Made by a program: the position numbers and the translations under genes. DNA of 64,000 nt from Arsenicicoccus sp. oral taxon 190 (lineage in GTDB: Bacteria; Actinomycetota; Actinomycetes; Actinomycetales; Dermatophilaceae), in the NCBI RefSeq assembly GCF_001189535.1, contig NZ_CP012070.1, positions 930,001 through 994,000 of the forward strand, in the 5' to 3' direction. This document shows, one piece after another, positions 34,028 to 42,052 of the stretch (the first letter of the stretch is position 1; each line of letters begins with the position of its first letter). Under the pieces are notes generated by a model that did no database searches, was not told the origin of the DNA, and worked only from the letters and a program-made list of their open reading frames with translations.

Positions 34028-35425
34028 TTGAGCCTTCTGATCGTCGTCGCGGCGCTGGTCTTCCTGATGGTCATGGCCTACCGCGGTCACAGCGTGATCC
34101 TCTTCGCCCCCATCGCCGCGATGCTTGCGGTCCTGCTGACCTCGCCGGACCTGGTCCCGCCGGTCTTCACCGGGCTGTTCATGGACAAGATGGTCGGCTT
34201 CATCAAGAACTACTTCCCGGTGTTCCTCCTCGGCGCGCTCTTCGGCAAGCTGATGGAGACGTCCGGGTTCGCCACCTCGATCGTGACCGCCGTGATGCGC
34301 CTCGTCGGCGCCAAGCGGGCGATGCTCGCGATCGTCCTCGTGGGCGCGATCCTCACCTACGGCGGTGTCTCCCTCTTCGTCGTGGTCTTCGCCGTCTACC
34401 CGTTCGCCGCCGAGATGTTCCGCCAGAGCGACATCCCCAAGCGACTCATCCCCGCCACCATCGCGCTGGGCGCGTTCACCTTCACCATGGACGCCCTGCC
34501 CGGGACCCCGCAGATCCAGAACATCATCCCCACCACCTTCTTCAAGACCGACGCGTATGCCGCCCCGGTCCTCGGTCTCGTCGGGGCGGTCTTCGTGCTG
34601 TGCCTCGGCATGACCTACCTGGAGTGGCAGCGCCGCCGCGCCCACGCCCGCGGCGAGGGCTACGGCACCGGCCACGCCAACGAGCCGGAGCCCTACCGCG
34701 GCGGCAAGCTGCCCCACCCGCTGGTGGCGTTGCTGCCGCTGGTGCTCGTCGGCGTCGCCAACAAGGTTCTCACCACCCTCATCCCCGGTTGGCTCGGCAA
34801 GGCCTCGACCTTCGACTCCACGGTGGTCGGCAAGATCAAGCCCGTGACGGTCCCCACGGCGGAGAACGTCGCCATCTGGGCCGTCGAGGGCGCGCTCCTG
34901 CTCGGGATCCTCATGGTCTTCGCCACGGCGTGGCGGCCGATCACGAAGACCTTCGCGGAGCAGTCCAAGCCGGCGATCTCGGGGGCGCTGCTGGCGACGA
35001 TGAACACCGCGTCGGAGTACGGCTTCGGCGCCGTGATCGCCTCCCTCGCCGGCTTCGCGGTCGTGGCCGACGGGCTCAAGGCCATCCCCAACCCCCTGGT
35101 CAACGAGGCGATCAGCGTCACCGCCCTCGCCGGCATCACGGGGTCCGCGTCGGGCGGGATGAGCATCGCCCTCGGTGCCATGGCGGACCAGTTCATCGCC
35201 AACGCCCAGGCCAGCGGCATCCCCATGGAGGTGCTGCACCGGGTCGCCGCGATGGCCTCCGGCGGCATGGACACGCTGCCGCACAACGGCGCCGTCATCA
35301 CGGTGCTGGCGGTGACGGGGCTGACCCACCGGCAGTCCTACAAGGACATCTTCGTCATGACGGTCATCAAGACCGTCGCCGTCTTCGTCGCCATCGCCGT
35401 CTACTACGCCACCGGACTCGTCTGA
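34028..35425 (+). CDS. GntP-family permease (gluconate / 3-hydroxybutyrate type)
   Basis: 465 residues with 12-14 helices. MVMAYRGHSVILFAPIAAML, FLLGALFGKLMETSG, GGVSLFVVVFAVYPFA and FTFTMDALPGTPQIQN are family hallmarks. ASEYGFGAVIASL and GSASGGMSIALGAM cover the second half. The TTG at 34028 is used because GGAG lies five bases ahead; the ATG at 34013 would overlap that site. It is 15 bases upstream of an SDR gene resembling 3-hydroxybutyrate dehydrogenase, so uptake of 3-hydroxybutyrate is likely (inference from pairing). Confidence 0.87.
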   Translation: MSLLIVVAALVFLMVMAYRGHSVILFAPIAAMLAVLLTSPDLVPPVFTGLFMDKMVGFIKNYFPVFLLGALFGKLMETSGFATSIVTAVMRLVGAKRAMLAIVLVGAILTYGGVSLFVVVFAVYPFAAEMFRQSDIPKRLIPATIALGAFTFTMDALPGTPQIQNIIPTTFFKTDAYAAPVLGLVGAVFVLCLGMTYLEWQRRRAHARGEGYGTGHANEPEPYRGGKLPHPLVALLPLVLVGVANKVLTTLIPGWLGKASTFDSTVVGKIKPVTVPTAENVAIWAVEGALLLGILMVFATAWRPITKTFAEQSKPAISGALLATMNTASEYGFGAVIASLAGFAVVADGLKAIPNPLVNEAISVTALAGITGSASGGMSIALGAMADQFIANAQASGIPMEVLHRVAAMASGGMDTLPHNGAVITVLAVTGLTHRQSYKDIFVMTVIKTVAVFVAIAVYYATGLV

Positions 35426-35440
35426 GAGGAACCCTGACCC

Positions 35441-36202
35441 ATGTATCAGTGCACCATCGACCACTCCGGACGCCGCGCCCTCGTCACGGGGGCGGCCAGC
35501 GGCATCGGCCGCGCCGTCTGCGAGACGCTGGCCGCGAGCGACGCCCATGTCCTCGCCGTGGACCTGGACGCGCAGGGCCTCGACCGCCTCGTCGACGAGG
35601 TGGACGGGGTCGAGGCGCTGCCGTGCGACCTGTCCGACCTCGACGCCGTGCAGCGGCTGCCGCACGACGTGGACATCCTGGTCAACAACGCCGGCATCCA
35701 GCACGTCAGCCCGATCCAGGACTTCCCCCTGGAGAAGTTCGAGCTGATCATGCGGCTCATGCTGCACGCCCCGTTCTACCTGGTGCGTCAGTCGATCCCG
35801 CACATGTACGCCCGCGGCTTCGGTCGGATCGTGCACGTCTCGTCGGTGCACGGACTGCGAGCGAGCGCCTTCAAGTCGGCCTACGTCACCGCCAAGCACG
35901 GGCTCGAGGGACTGAGCAAGACCGTGGCCCTGGAGGGCGCCGAGCACGGCGTCACCAGCGTCACCGTCAACCCGGCCTACGTCCGGACCCCGTTGGTGGA
36001 GAAGCAGATCGCCGACCAGGCGCGGACCCACGGGATCAGCGAGGACGAGGTGGTCGACACGATCATGCTGACCCCGGTGGCGCTCAAGCGGCTGGTCGAG
36101 CCCGCGGAGGTGGCCGAGCTGGTGGCCTTCCTGACCGGCCCCACGGCCGCCTCGATGACGGGGTCCTCCTACCCGATGGACGGGGCCTGGACGGCCCACT
36201 GA
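35441..36202 (+). CDS. SDR oxidoreductase, 3-hydroxybutyrate dehydrogenase-like
   Basis: 253 residues. The NAD(P) motif is VTGAASGIGRAV, NNAG occurs in LVNNAGIQHVSPIQDFP, and the catalytic Ser-Tyr-Lys set is in SSVHGLRA and SAYVTAKHGLEG. The NAGIQHV segment, PAYVRTPLVEKQI and the C-terminal ASMTGSSYPMDGAW are typical of BdhA. It would oxidise 3-hydroxybutyrate to acetoacetate with NAD+. It is co-transcribed with the GntP permease and followed by a strong terminator. Confidence 0.87.
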   Translation: MYQCTIDHSGRRALVTGAASGIGRAVCETLAASDAHVLAVDLDAQGLDRLVDEVDGVEALPCDLSDLDAVQRLPHDVDILVNNAGIQHVSPIQDFPLEKFELIMRLMLHAPFYLVRQSIPHMYARGFGRIVHVSSVHGLRASAFKSAYVTAKHGLEGLSKTVALEGAEHGVTSVTVNPAYVRTPLVEKQIADQARTHGISEDEVVDTIMLTPVALKRLVEPAEVAELVAFLTGPTAASMTGSSYPMDGAWTAH

Positions 36203-36267
36203 CCGCCCCCGCGACCGTAGGCCGCTTTCGCCGGACCTACCTGGCCTCGAGGAACCAGCCTGGGGTC

Positions 36268-36306
36268 GACACATCCGCCTGGCGCGCGAAGCCAGGCGGA
36301 TGTGTC
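36268..36306. terminator. Perfect 16-bp stem-loop between converging genes
   Basis: Arms GACACATCCGCCTGGC and GCCAGGCGGATGTGTC enclose GCGCGAA. It serves the SDR gene from the left and the oxidoreductase gene from the right. The GCCTGGC-GCGCGAA-GCCAGGC core recurs almost exactly in the terminator at 38776-38803. Confidence 0.85.
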
Positions 36307-36319
36307 TACCTGCGGCGGG

Positions 36320-37327
36320 TCAGAGCGTGACGACCATCTTCCCGGTGTTGGCGCCGCGCATCAGGTCGATGAAGGCCTGCGGCGCCGCGTCGAGCCCCTC
36401 GCGGCGGGTCTCGTCGACGGTGATGAGGCCGGCGGCGACCCAGTCCGTCATACGGGATCGGAACTCGTCGGCCAGGTGGCTGTAGGAGCCGACGAGGAAG
36501 CCGCGCAGCGTGAGCTGCTTGCCGATCGCCAGCGCGAGGTTGCGCGGGGCGGGCGTCGGCTCGGTCGCGTTGTACTGCGCGATGGCGCCGCACATGGCGA
36601 CCCGGCCGTGCAGGTTGAGCCGGGCGATCGCGGCCTCGAGGTGGTCACCGCCGACGTTGTCGAAGTAGACGTCGATGCCGTCCGGGGCGGCCTGCTTCAG
36701 CTGCTCGGTGACGGACCCGTCGTGGTAGTCGAAGGCCGCGTCGAAGCCCAGGTCGAGCAGGCGTTGCACCTTGGCGGGCGAGCCCGCGCTGCCGACGACC
36801 CGGGAGGCGCCGGAGAGCCGGGCGATCTGCCCGACGAGGGAGCCCACCGCGCCGGCCGCGCCGGACACGAAGACCGCGTCGCCCTCGTGGAAGTCCGCCA
36901 CGGCCATGAGCCCGGCATAGGCGGTGAGCCCGGGCATCCCGAGCACACCCAGGTAGGCCGAGTCGGGGACCCGCGCGGTGTCGATGGGCGAGACCTTGTC
37001 GGCGGGGACGACGGCGTGCTCGCGCCAGCCGAGGCCGTGGAGCACCTGCGTGCCGACGGGGATGTCGCCGCGCGAGGCGATGACCTCGCCGACGGCGCCA
37101 CCGTCGAGGGGCTGGTCGAGCTGGAACGGCGGGACGTAGGACTTCACGTCGTTCATGCGGCCCCGCATGTAGGGGTCGACGGACATCGCGGTGTTGCGCA
37201 CGAGCACCTGGCCGTCGGTGAGCTCGGGCAGGTCCACGGTCTCGAGGCGGAAGTCCTCGGGGGTCGGCCAGCCGGTCGGGCGGGAGGCGAGGACGATCTG
37301 GCGGGTGGTGGTGGGCAGCTGGGTCAT
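36320..37327 (-). CDS. NADP-dependent zinc-independent MDR oxidoreductase (CurA/leukotriene B4 dehydrogenase-like)
   Basis: 335 residues. SVDPYMRGRM near the N-terminus and VFVSGAAGAVGSLVGQIARL for cofactor binding identify the LTB4 12-hydroxydehydrogenase/CurA branch of MDR proteins. YFDNVGGDHLEAAI follows. These enzymes reduce alpha,beta-unsaturated ketones or aldehydes such as those made during lipid peroxidation. Its ATG overlaps the ohr stop codon (ATGA), so it belongs to the peroxide-response operon. Confidence 0.87.
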   Translation of the reverse strand: MTQLPTTTRQIVLASRPTGWPTPEDFRLETVDLPELTDGQVLVRNTAMSVDPYMRGRMNDVKSYVPPFQLDQPLDGGAVGEVIASRGDIPVGTQVLHGLGWREHAVVPADKVSPIDTARVPDSAYLGVLGMPGLTAYAGLMAVADFHEGDAVFVSGAAGAVGSLVGQIARLSGASRVVGSAGSPAKVQRLLDLGFDAAFDYHDGSVTEQLKQAAPDGIDVYFDNVGGDHLEAAIARLNLHGRVAMCGAIAQYNATEPTPAPRNLALAIGKQLTLRGFLVGSYSHLADEFRSRMTDWVAAGLITVDETRREGLDAAPQAFIDLMRGANTGKMVVTL

Positions 37328-37749
37328 CAGTCCTCCACCACCGTGACGGTGACGTCGATGTTGCCGCGCGTGGCGTTGGAGTAGGGGCAGACCTGGTGGG
37401 CCCGGTCCGCAAGCTGCTGCGCCTGGTCGTGGGGCAGGGCCGGTATGACGACCTCGAGCGCCACCGTCAGGCCGAACCCACCGCCGTCGCGCTGACCGAT
37501 GCCGACGCGGGCGCCGACGGAGGAGTCGCCGAGGTCGGCCTTGGCCTCACGGGCCACGAGCTGGAGGGCGGAGTGGAAGCAGGCGGCGTATCCCGCGGCG
37601 AAGAGCTGCTCGGGGTTGGCGCCCTGGCCCGACCCGCCCATCTCGGTGGGGACGGCGAGGTCGAGGTCGATGCGCCCGTCGCTGGAGCGGGTGTGGCCGT
37701 CGCGGCCGGCGCCGGTGGCGAGCGCCTCGGCGGTGTAGAGGGTGTGCAT
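37327..37749 (-). CDS. ohr: Organic hydroperoxide resistance protein Ohr
   Basis: 140 residues, the usual length of Ohr. The two reactive cysteines are in GYAACFHSALQL and HQVCPYSNATRGN, and the Arg of the active site is in the N-terminal SDGRIDLDLAVP region. It reduces organic hydroperoxides using lipoyl or thiol donors. It lies between ohrR upstream and an enone-reductase-like gene with which it overlaps, and the twin palindrome at 38262-38294 precedes the operon. Confidence 0.93.
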   Translation of the reverse strand: MHTLYTAEALATGAGRDGHTRSSDGRIDLDLAVPTEMGGSGQGANPEQLFAAGYAACFHSALQLVAREAKADLGDSSVGARVGIGQRDGGGFGLTVALEVVIPALPHDQAQQLADRAHQVCPYSNATRGNIDVTVTVVED

Positions 37750-37805
37750 GGGGGTGTTCCTTCCGATCGGGGTCGGGCGGGGGTTCGGGCGGGCGTTCGG
37801 GCGGG

Positions 37806-38240
37806 TCAGGAGCGGGGACCGGGCGCGCGGGCGACGCGCTGCGCGAGCGCGAGCAGCGTCTCGGCCTCGGCCGACGTCAGGTCGACGGAGCTGTGCAGCT
37901 GCGCGCGTATGGCGGCAGCCTGGGTCTCGAGCGCGCGGCCGGCCACCGTGAGGTGGATCGTGACGCGGCGCTCGTCGTCGGCGCTGCGGCGCCGCTCGAC
38001 GTGGCCGGCCTCCTGCAACCGCCGCAGCACGGGCGACAGGGTGCCGCTGTCGAGCTGCAGCCTGGCCCCGAGCTCGCCGACGGACAGCCCGTCGGTCTCC
38101 CACAGGACCAGCAGCGTGACGTACTGCGTGTACGTCAGGCCCAGCCTGGCCAGGCCCTCGCGGTAGGCACCGGTCGCCGCCCGCGCCGCGCTGTAGAGCG
38201 CGAAGCACAGCTGCCGGTCGAGTGCGAGGTCCTGCTCCAT
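37806..38240 (-). CDS. ohrR: OhrR, MarR-family organic-hydroperoxide sensor
   Basis: 144 residues. The peroxide-sensing cysteine sits in DRQLCFALYSA (residue 12), as in OhrR. The winged helix contains LTYTQYVTLLVLWE, LSVGELGARLQLDSGTLSPV and RRSADDERRVTIHLT. The reduced protein should bind the twin palindrome just upstream and release it when the cysteine is oxidised. It is the first gene of the ohrR-ohr-oxidoreductase unit, 56 bases before ohr. Confidence 0.92.
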   Translation of the reverse strand: MEQDLALDRQLCFALYSAARAATGAYREGLARLGLTYTQYVTLLVLWETDGLSVGELGARLQLDSGTLSPVLRRLQEAGHVERRRSADDERRVTIHLTVAGRALETQAAAIRAQLHSSVDLTSAEAETLLALAQRVARAPGPRS

Positions 38241-38261
38241 GCGTCCAGCCTGGCACGGAGT

Positions 38262-38294
38262 TAGGTTGTGCGCAACTCGGTTGTGTGCAACCTA
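38262..38294. promoter_or_regulatory. OhrR operator: 33-bp double palindrome
   Basis: Two GTTG-N4-CAAC palindromes (GTTGTGCGCAAC and GTTGTGTGCAAC) are separated by TCG. The whole is framed by TAGGTTG and CAACCTA, so it is palindromic at two scales. It lies 22 bases upstream of the ohrR start. No -35 element is obvious. Confidence 0.75.
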
Positions 38295-38317
38295 CCTAGC
38301 GGGCGGGCCTGCCCCAA

Positions 38318-38359
38318 CGGGTGGAGAACACCACCGACAACGCCGGTCGATCCCACCCG
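38318..38359. repeat. Dispersed 42-nt hairpin related to the 338-562 repeats
   Basis: CGGGTGGAGAACACCACCGA on the left and CCACCCG on the right enclose 28 bases, the same spacing as at 338-379 and 430-471. The arms are identical while the loop differs, which suggests that structure rather than sequence is retained. Confidence 0.6.
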
Positions 38360-38384
38360 GTCACCGCAGCGACGTCGCCCGCCA

Positions 38385-38430
38385 CGACGACCGAGCCGAC
38401 CCGCCTCGCGGAAGCAAGCGGCCCGGCGCC
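38385..38430 (+). repeat. ~45-bp intergenic direct repeat, copy 1
   Basis: CGACGACCGA, CCCGCC, GAAGCAAGCGGCCCGGCGCC is repeated with a few changes at 38674-38717. Copy 2 continues into the terminator at 38704-38750, so copy 1 looks like a duplicated half-terminator. Confidence 0.55.
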
Positions 38431-38459
38431 CTTCTCACCCACGTGCGCCCCCACCTCTC

Positions 38460-38523
38460 CCGTTGAGAGGCGACAGATCGGGGTTATGGGCCGGGATGAC
38501 CCCCGTTTGTCGCCTGTCAACGG
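38460..38523. repeat. 64-bp imperfect inverted repeat (three-helix stem)
   Basis: Three paired blocks line up in order: CCGTTGA/TCAACGG, GGCGACA/TGTCGCC and CGGGGT/ACCCCCG. They are separated by symmetric two-base internal loops. It does not follow a gene end closely on either strand. It could be a structured RNA, a REP/MITE-type element, or an upstream terminator. Confidence 0.65.
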
Positions 38524-38673
38524 TGGTCGGTCGCGATGCCCACGCAGTCGGGCGTGGCCGACCAGCGGCTCCCCGGGTCGCCGTGCCAGTCGGCGGTGGC
38601 GACGATCTCGGCATACGTGTCGCCGTGGGTGGACACCAGCTGGGCGACGTCCGCGGCGACGGCGGATCCGCCG

Positions 38674-38717
38674 CGACGACCGATCCCACCCGCCCCGGGA
38701 AGCGAGCGGCCCGGCGC
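38674..38717 (+). repeat. ~45-bp intergenic direct repeat, copy 2
   Basis: CGACGACCGA, CCCGCCCCGGGAAGCGAGCG, GCCCGGCGCC matches 38385-38430 with scattered substitutions. It merges with the left arm of the following hairpin. Confidence 0.55.
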
Positions 38718-38750
38718 CAGGCCCCGATGGGGGATGGCGCCGGGCCGCTC
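38704..38750 (-). terminator. 16-bp-arm terminator hairpin, distal
   Basis: Arms GAGCGGCCCGGCGCCA and TGGCGCCGGGCCGCTC are perfect. An inner GGCCCC/GGGG pair extends the stem. It is the second of two hairpins downstream of the PTS gene. Confidence 0.75.
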
Positions 38751-38775
38751 GGCATACGGTCTGAGCAGGTGGCCG

Positions 38776-38803
38776 GCAGCCTGGCGTGCGAAGGCCAGGC
38801 TGC
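38776..38803 (-). terminator. Terminator hairpin immediately after the PTS gene
   Basis: Arms GCAGCCTGGC and GCCAGGCTGC enclose GTGCGAAG, 20 bases after the PTS stop. The CCTGGC-GYGCGAA-GCCAGG core matches the terminator at 36268-36306. Confidence 0.75.
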
Positions 38804-38822
38804 TGCGACTACCTGAGGTAGG

Positions 38823-41120
38823 TCAGGCGGGGCGGACGCGGAGGATCGGGGTCCCGCGCGTGACCGGGCCCGTCGCGTCAAGGGGCTCCACCGGCCCGGT
38901 CGCGAAGGAGTTGGTGACCAGGACGGGCGTGATCAGCGAGTAGCCCGCTTCCTCGATCACGGCCCGGTCGAAGGTCACCAGGGGGTCGCCCGCAGCCACG
39001 GTGTCGCCGGCCTTGACGTGCACGTCGAAGCCCTTGCCGTCGAGGTTGACGGTGTCGATGCCGACGTGGATCAGCAGCTCGACACCACCCTCGACCGCCA
39101 GGCCGAAGGCGTGACCGGTCGCCTGGGCGACGACCACCGTGCCGGCGGCCGGGGCGCAGATCGTGTCCTCGCGGGGGTCGATGCCCACGCCCGGTCCGAC
39201 CAGCCCGGCGGAGAACACCTTGTCCGGGACCTCCGCCAGCGGCACGAGGTCGCCGTCGCAGGGGGCGCCGATCTCGACGACGCCACCCCGAGCGGGCTCA
39301 GCTGCCCCAGCAGCACCAGCGGCGCTGGCAGCACCAGCCGCGCCGGCAGTACCGGCCGCAGCGCCGCCGGCAGCAGCACCCGCCCCGGCCGTCCCGGCAC
39401 CCGCGGTGTCCGTCACGACGCTGGCGCCACCGGCTGCGGCCTCGGGACGGGACTCCCCGGCCGGCGCCTGGGGGGCGTGACCGGTCAGCGGCGCGTCACC
39501 CGTCAGCGGCGCGTCACCCGTCCGCGGGGCGTCACCCGCGCCAGCGGAGCGCTCGGCCACCGGGGCACCGGCCCCGACGAGCGCGGGCTCCTCCTCGGTC
39601 GGCGCGCCCGCGGCCTCGCCGGTGGCGACGGCGTGAGCCTTCTCCTCGGCGGTGCGGTAGTCGGTGAAGACGATGAGCAGCATCGACACGAAGAACGACG
39701 CCAGCACGGCGGCCGCGTAGAGCAGGATGTTGCTGTCGAAGGCCGGGATCGTCAGCAGCGAGGTGAAGACGAAGGCCTTGGTCGTGACGCCGCCGCCGAT
39801 GCCGATGATCAGACCGCCGACGAGGCAGCCGACCAGCATGCGCGGGTAGATCCGCTTGAACCGCAGGTGGATGCCGTAGAGCGAGGGTTCGGAGATGCCG
39901 CCGAGCAGACCGGCCGCGAGCGCGCCCGTCGCGGTCTGCCGCATCGCGACGTCCTTGTCCTTGATGGCGTGGTAGAGCACGCCGGCGGTGGCGCCGAAGC
40001 AGGCGAAGTTCCACGCACCCATGGGGCCCTGGATGAAGTCGTAGCCCAGGGTCTGGATGTTGAGCAGCATGATCGCGTTGATGGGCCAGTGCAGGCCGAG
40101 CGGCACCATGAAGGGGTAGGCCAGCGGGATCACGATCGCGAAGATGAACGGGCTCAGGTCGTTGATGGACTTGAGCAGGCTGCCGAGGCCGGCGCCGACG
40201 TAGACGCCGATGGGCCCGATCAGGAAGGCCGTCAGCGGGATCATGATCAGCATCGCGAAGAACGGCACGAAGATCAGGTGCAGGTTGGCGGGGATGATCC
40301 GCTTGAGCAGGCGGTACAACGGCCCGAGCACGGCGGCCATGAGCAGCGGCGGGAACACCGTCGAGCCGTAGTTGAAGATCGTCAGCGGGAGACCGAAGAC
40401 GTCGTAGATCTTCACCTGGGAGCCGAAGACCGTTGCGGTGCGGGCGGCCTCACCGAGCGCGGTGAAGCCCGGCAGCATCAGGACACCCATGATGGCGAAG
40501 CCCACCCACGGGTCGGCGTCGAGCTTCTTGGAGGCGTTGTAGGCGACCATCAGCGGCAGGAAGGTGAAGACGCCCTGCCACAGCATGTTGATGAAGGCCC
40601 AGCCGCCCTCGAGCTTGACGCGCGGGTCGGCCCAGTTGCCGATGACGCCGAGGGTGGACATCAGCGCCATGAAGGTGATGAAGAGGGAGGCGCCGAGCAG
40701 CGCGCCCAGGATCGGGCGGAACGAGTCGGACAGGAACTCGAAGAAGTTGTCCAGCCAGGCGCGGTTGCCGCGCGGGCCCTTGGCGCGCAGCTCGGCCTTG
40801 ACGTCCGCGTCCGACCGGGCACCAGAGCCCGAGCCCGCGCCGGCGCCGGCACCGGACCCGCCTGCGCCGGAGGCCATCTCGGGCAGCGACATGATGTCGT
40901 TGTAGACGTTCTGCACGGCGCCGCCGATGACGACCTGGTAGCGGTCGCCGCTCTGCGGGACGGCGCCCATCACGCCCGGGATCTGCTCCACGCGGTCGGT
41001 GTCGACGCCCGAGGCGTCGTGGAGCTGGAAGCGCAGCCGGGTGGCGCAGTGCGTGAGGCTGACGATGTTGGAGGGTCCACCGACGCTCTGGACGATGTCG
41101 CTGGCGGGGCTTGATGCCAT
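38823..41120 (-). CDS. PTS sugar transporter EIIBCA, beta-glucoside (Bgl) family
   Basis: 765 residues. EIIB comes first, with the phosphorylated Cys in LTHCATRLRF (residue 25). The EIIC channel follows, with LLGGISEPSLYGIHLRFKR as its family signature. EIIA is at the C-terminus, with the phospho-His in LLIHVGIDTVNL (about residue 680). The EIIC-EIIA linker is a ~100-residue Ala/Gly/Thr/Pro run with TGDAPLTGDAPLTGHAP repeats. The protein imports and phosphorylates a sugar such as trehalose, sucrose or a beta-glucoside; specificity is not readable. No antiterminator or glycosidase gene is adjacent. The start at 41120 places EIIB at the N-terminus. Confidence 0.9.
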   Translation of the reverse strand: MASSPASDIVQSVGGPSNIVSLTHCATRLRFQLHDASGVDTDRVEQIPGVMGAVPQSGDRYQVVIGGAVQNVYNDIMSLPEMASGAGGSGAGAGAGSGSGARSDADVKAELRAKGPRGNRAWLDNFFEFLSDSFRPILGALLGASLFITFMALMSTLGVIGNWADPRVKLEGGWAFINMLWQGVFTFLPLMVAYNASKKLDADPWVGFAIMGVLMLPGFTALGEAARTATVFGSQVKIYDVFGLPLTIFNYGSTVFPPLLMAAVLGPLYRLLKRIIPANLHLIFVPFFAMLIMIPLTAFLIGPIGVYVGAGLGSLLKSINDLSPFIFAIVIPLAYPFMVPLGLHWPINAIMLLNIQTLGYDFIQGPMGAWNFACFGATAGVLYHAIKDKDVAMRQTATGALAAGLLGGISEPSLYGIHLRFKRIYPRMLVGCLVGGLIIGIGGGVTTKAFVFTSLLTIPAFDSNILLYAAAVLASFFVSMLLIVFTDYRTAEEKAHAVATGEAAGAPTEEEPALVGAGAPVAERSAGAGDAPRTGDAPLTGDAPLTGHAPQAPAGESRPEAAAGGASVVTDTAGAGTAGAGAAAGGAAAGTAGAAGAASAAGAAGAAEPARGGVVEIGAPCDGDLVPLAEVPDKVFSAGLVGPGVGIDPREDTICAPAAGTVVVAQATGHAFGLAVEGGVELLIHVGIDTVNLDGKGFDVHVKAGDTVAAGDPLVTFDRAVIEEAGYSLITPVLVTNSFATGPVEPLDATGPVTRGTPILRVRPA

Positions 41121-41284
41121 GGGGGTACTTCTTTCGGCAGGGGTCGTCTCGCATGAGGCCCGTCCATCATGGCCCAGCCCCTCGCGCCCGGCCCGTCCGG
41201 GCAGCCCCGTGACCGGGTCCATCCCGCATGACGGTACGCCGCCGTCTCACGCGACCACCCAGCCGCCTCTGGGATGATCACCGC

Positions 41285-42052
41285 ATGGTTGGGGGCGCAC
41301 GCGACGAGGTCGACGACTTCCAGGCGCGCGGTCTCACGGTGGCGCGGGTCATGGCGGTGGTGTCGGCGGTGCTCTACATGCTGTGGGTGCTGTCGCCGTC
41401 GCCGCTGGACCCGCGCACATCCTTCGTCAGCGAGCTGCTCGTGCACGACCAGCCGGGGGCCTCACAGCTGCGCGCCACCGACCTGCTCGCGGGCCTGCTG
41501 GTGACCTTCGGGGTCTCGCTCGTATGGCGCGCCCGCCGCCGTCTCGGCGGGGACCGGCTCTGGCTACGTGCGGCGATCGTGGGGGTGGGGCTCTTCGGGG
41601 TGGCGACGATCGTCGACGCGCTGGCGCCGCTGTCGTGCACCCCCACCGCCTCGGAGGCGGGCCGTCTGGCCGAGCAGCAGGGTGCGGTGCAGCTGCACCA
41701 CCAGATCCACGGGGTGTCGAGCGCCATCGCCGGGGTCGGGGTCACGGTCGGCATCGCGGCGACCGCGCTGGCGCTGCGGGTCGCGGCGTGCGGGGTGCGG
41801 CGCCGGCTGGCGCAGCTCTACGCCGCCTACGCGGCGTTCTTCGTCGCGGTGACGGCATGGGTGCTGGTGGAGATCGTGGAGGCGATGCACTCCGAGCTGC
41901 TGCCCGTGCTCGTCGGGCTGGACGCGCTCGGGTGGAGCCAGCGGCTGCAGCTGAGCGCCATCGCCGGCTGGCTGCTGCTGGTGGCGGTGCGGCCGCCGTG
42001 GCGGGTCCGGCCGTGGGTGCGCCGTGGGGTCCGCCGTGGGGGCCGCCGGTGA
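41285..42052 (+). CDS. DUF998-family membrane protein
   Basis: 255 residues with about six helices. VMAVVSAVLYMLWVLSPSPL, SFVSELLVHDQPGASQLRATD and VATIVDALAPLSCTPT are typical of DUF998 proteins. QLHHQIHGVSSAIAGVGV carries paired histidines in the membrane plane. Function is unknown. The stop overlaps the GTG start of the alpha/beta hydrolase gene by three bases, so the two are coupled. Confidence 0.78.
   Translation: MVGGARDEVDDFQARGLTVARVMAVVSAVLYMLWVLSPSPLDPRTSFVSELLVHDQPGASQLRATDLLAGLLVTFGVSLVWRARRRLGGDRLWLRAAIVGVGLFGVATIVDALAPLSCTPTASEAGRLAEQQGAVQLHHQIHGVSSAIAGVGVTVGIAATALALRVAACGVRRRLAQLYAAYAAFFVAVTAWVLVEIVEAMHSELLPVLVGLDALGWSQRLQLSAIAGWLLLVAVRPPWRVRPWVRRGVRRGGRR

Noticed and set aside
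37327..38256. Extended ohr frame reaching into ohrR
   Set aside because: The upstream part is the out-of-frame shadow of ohrR; Ohr proteins are about 140 residues long.
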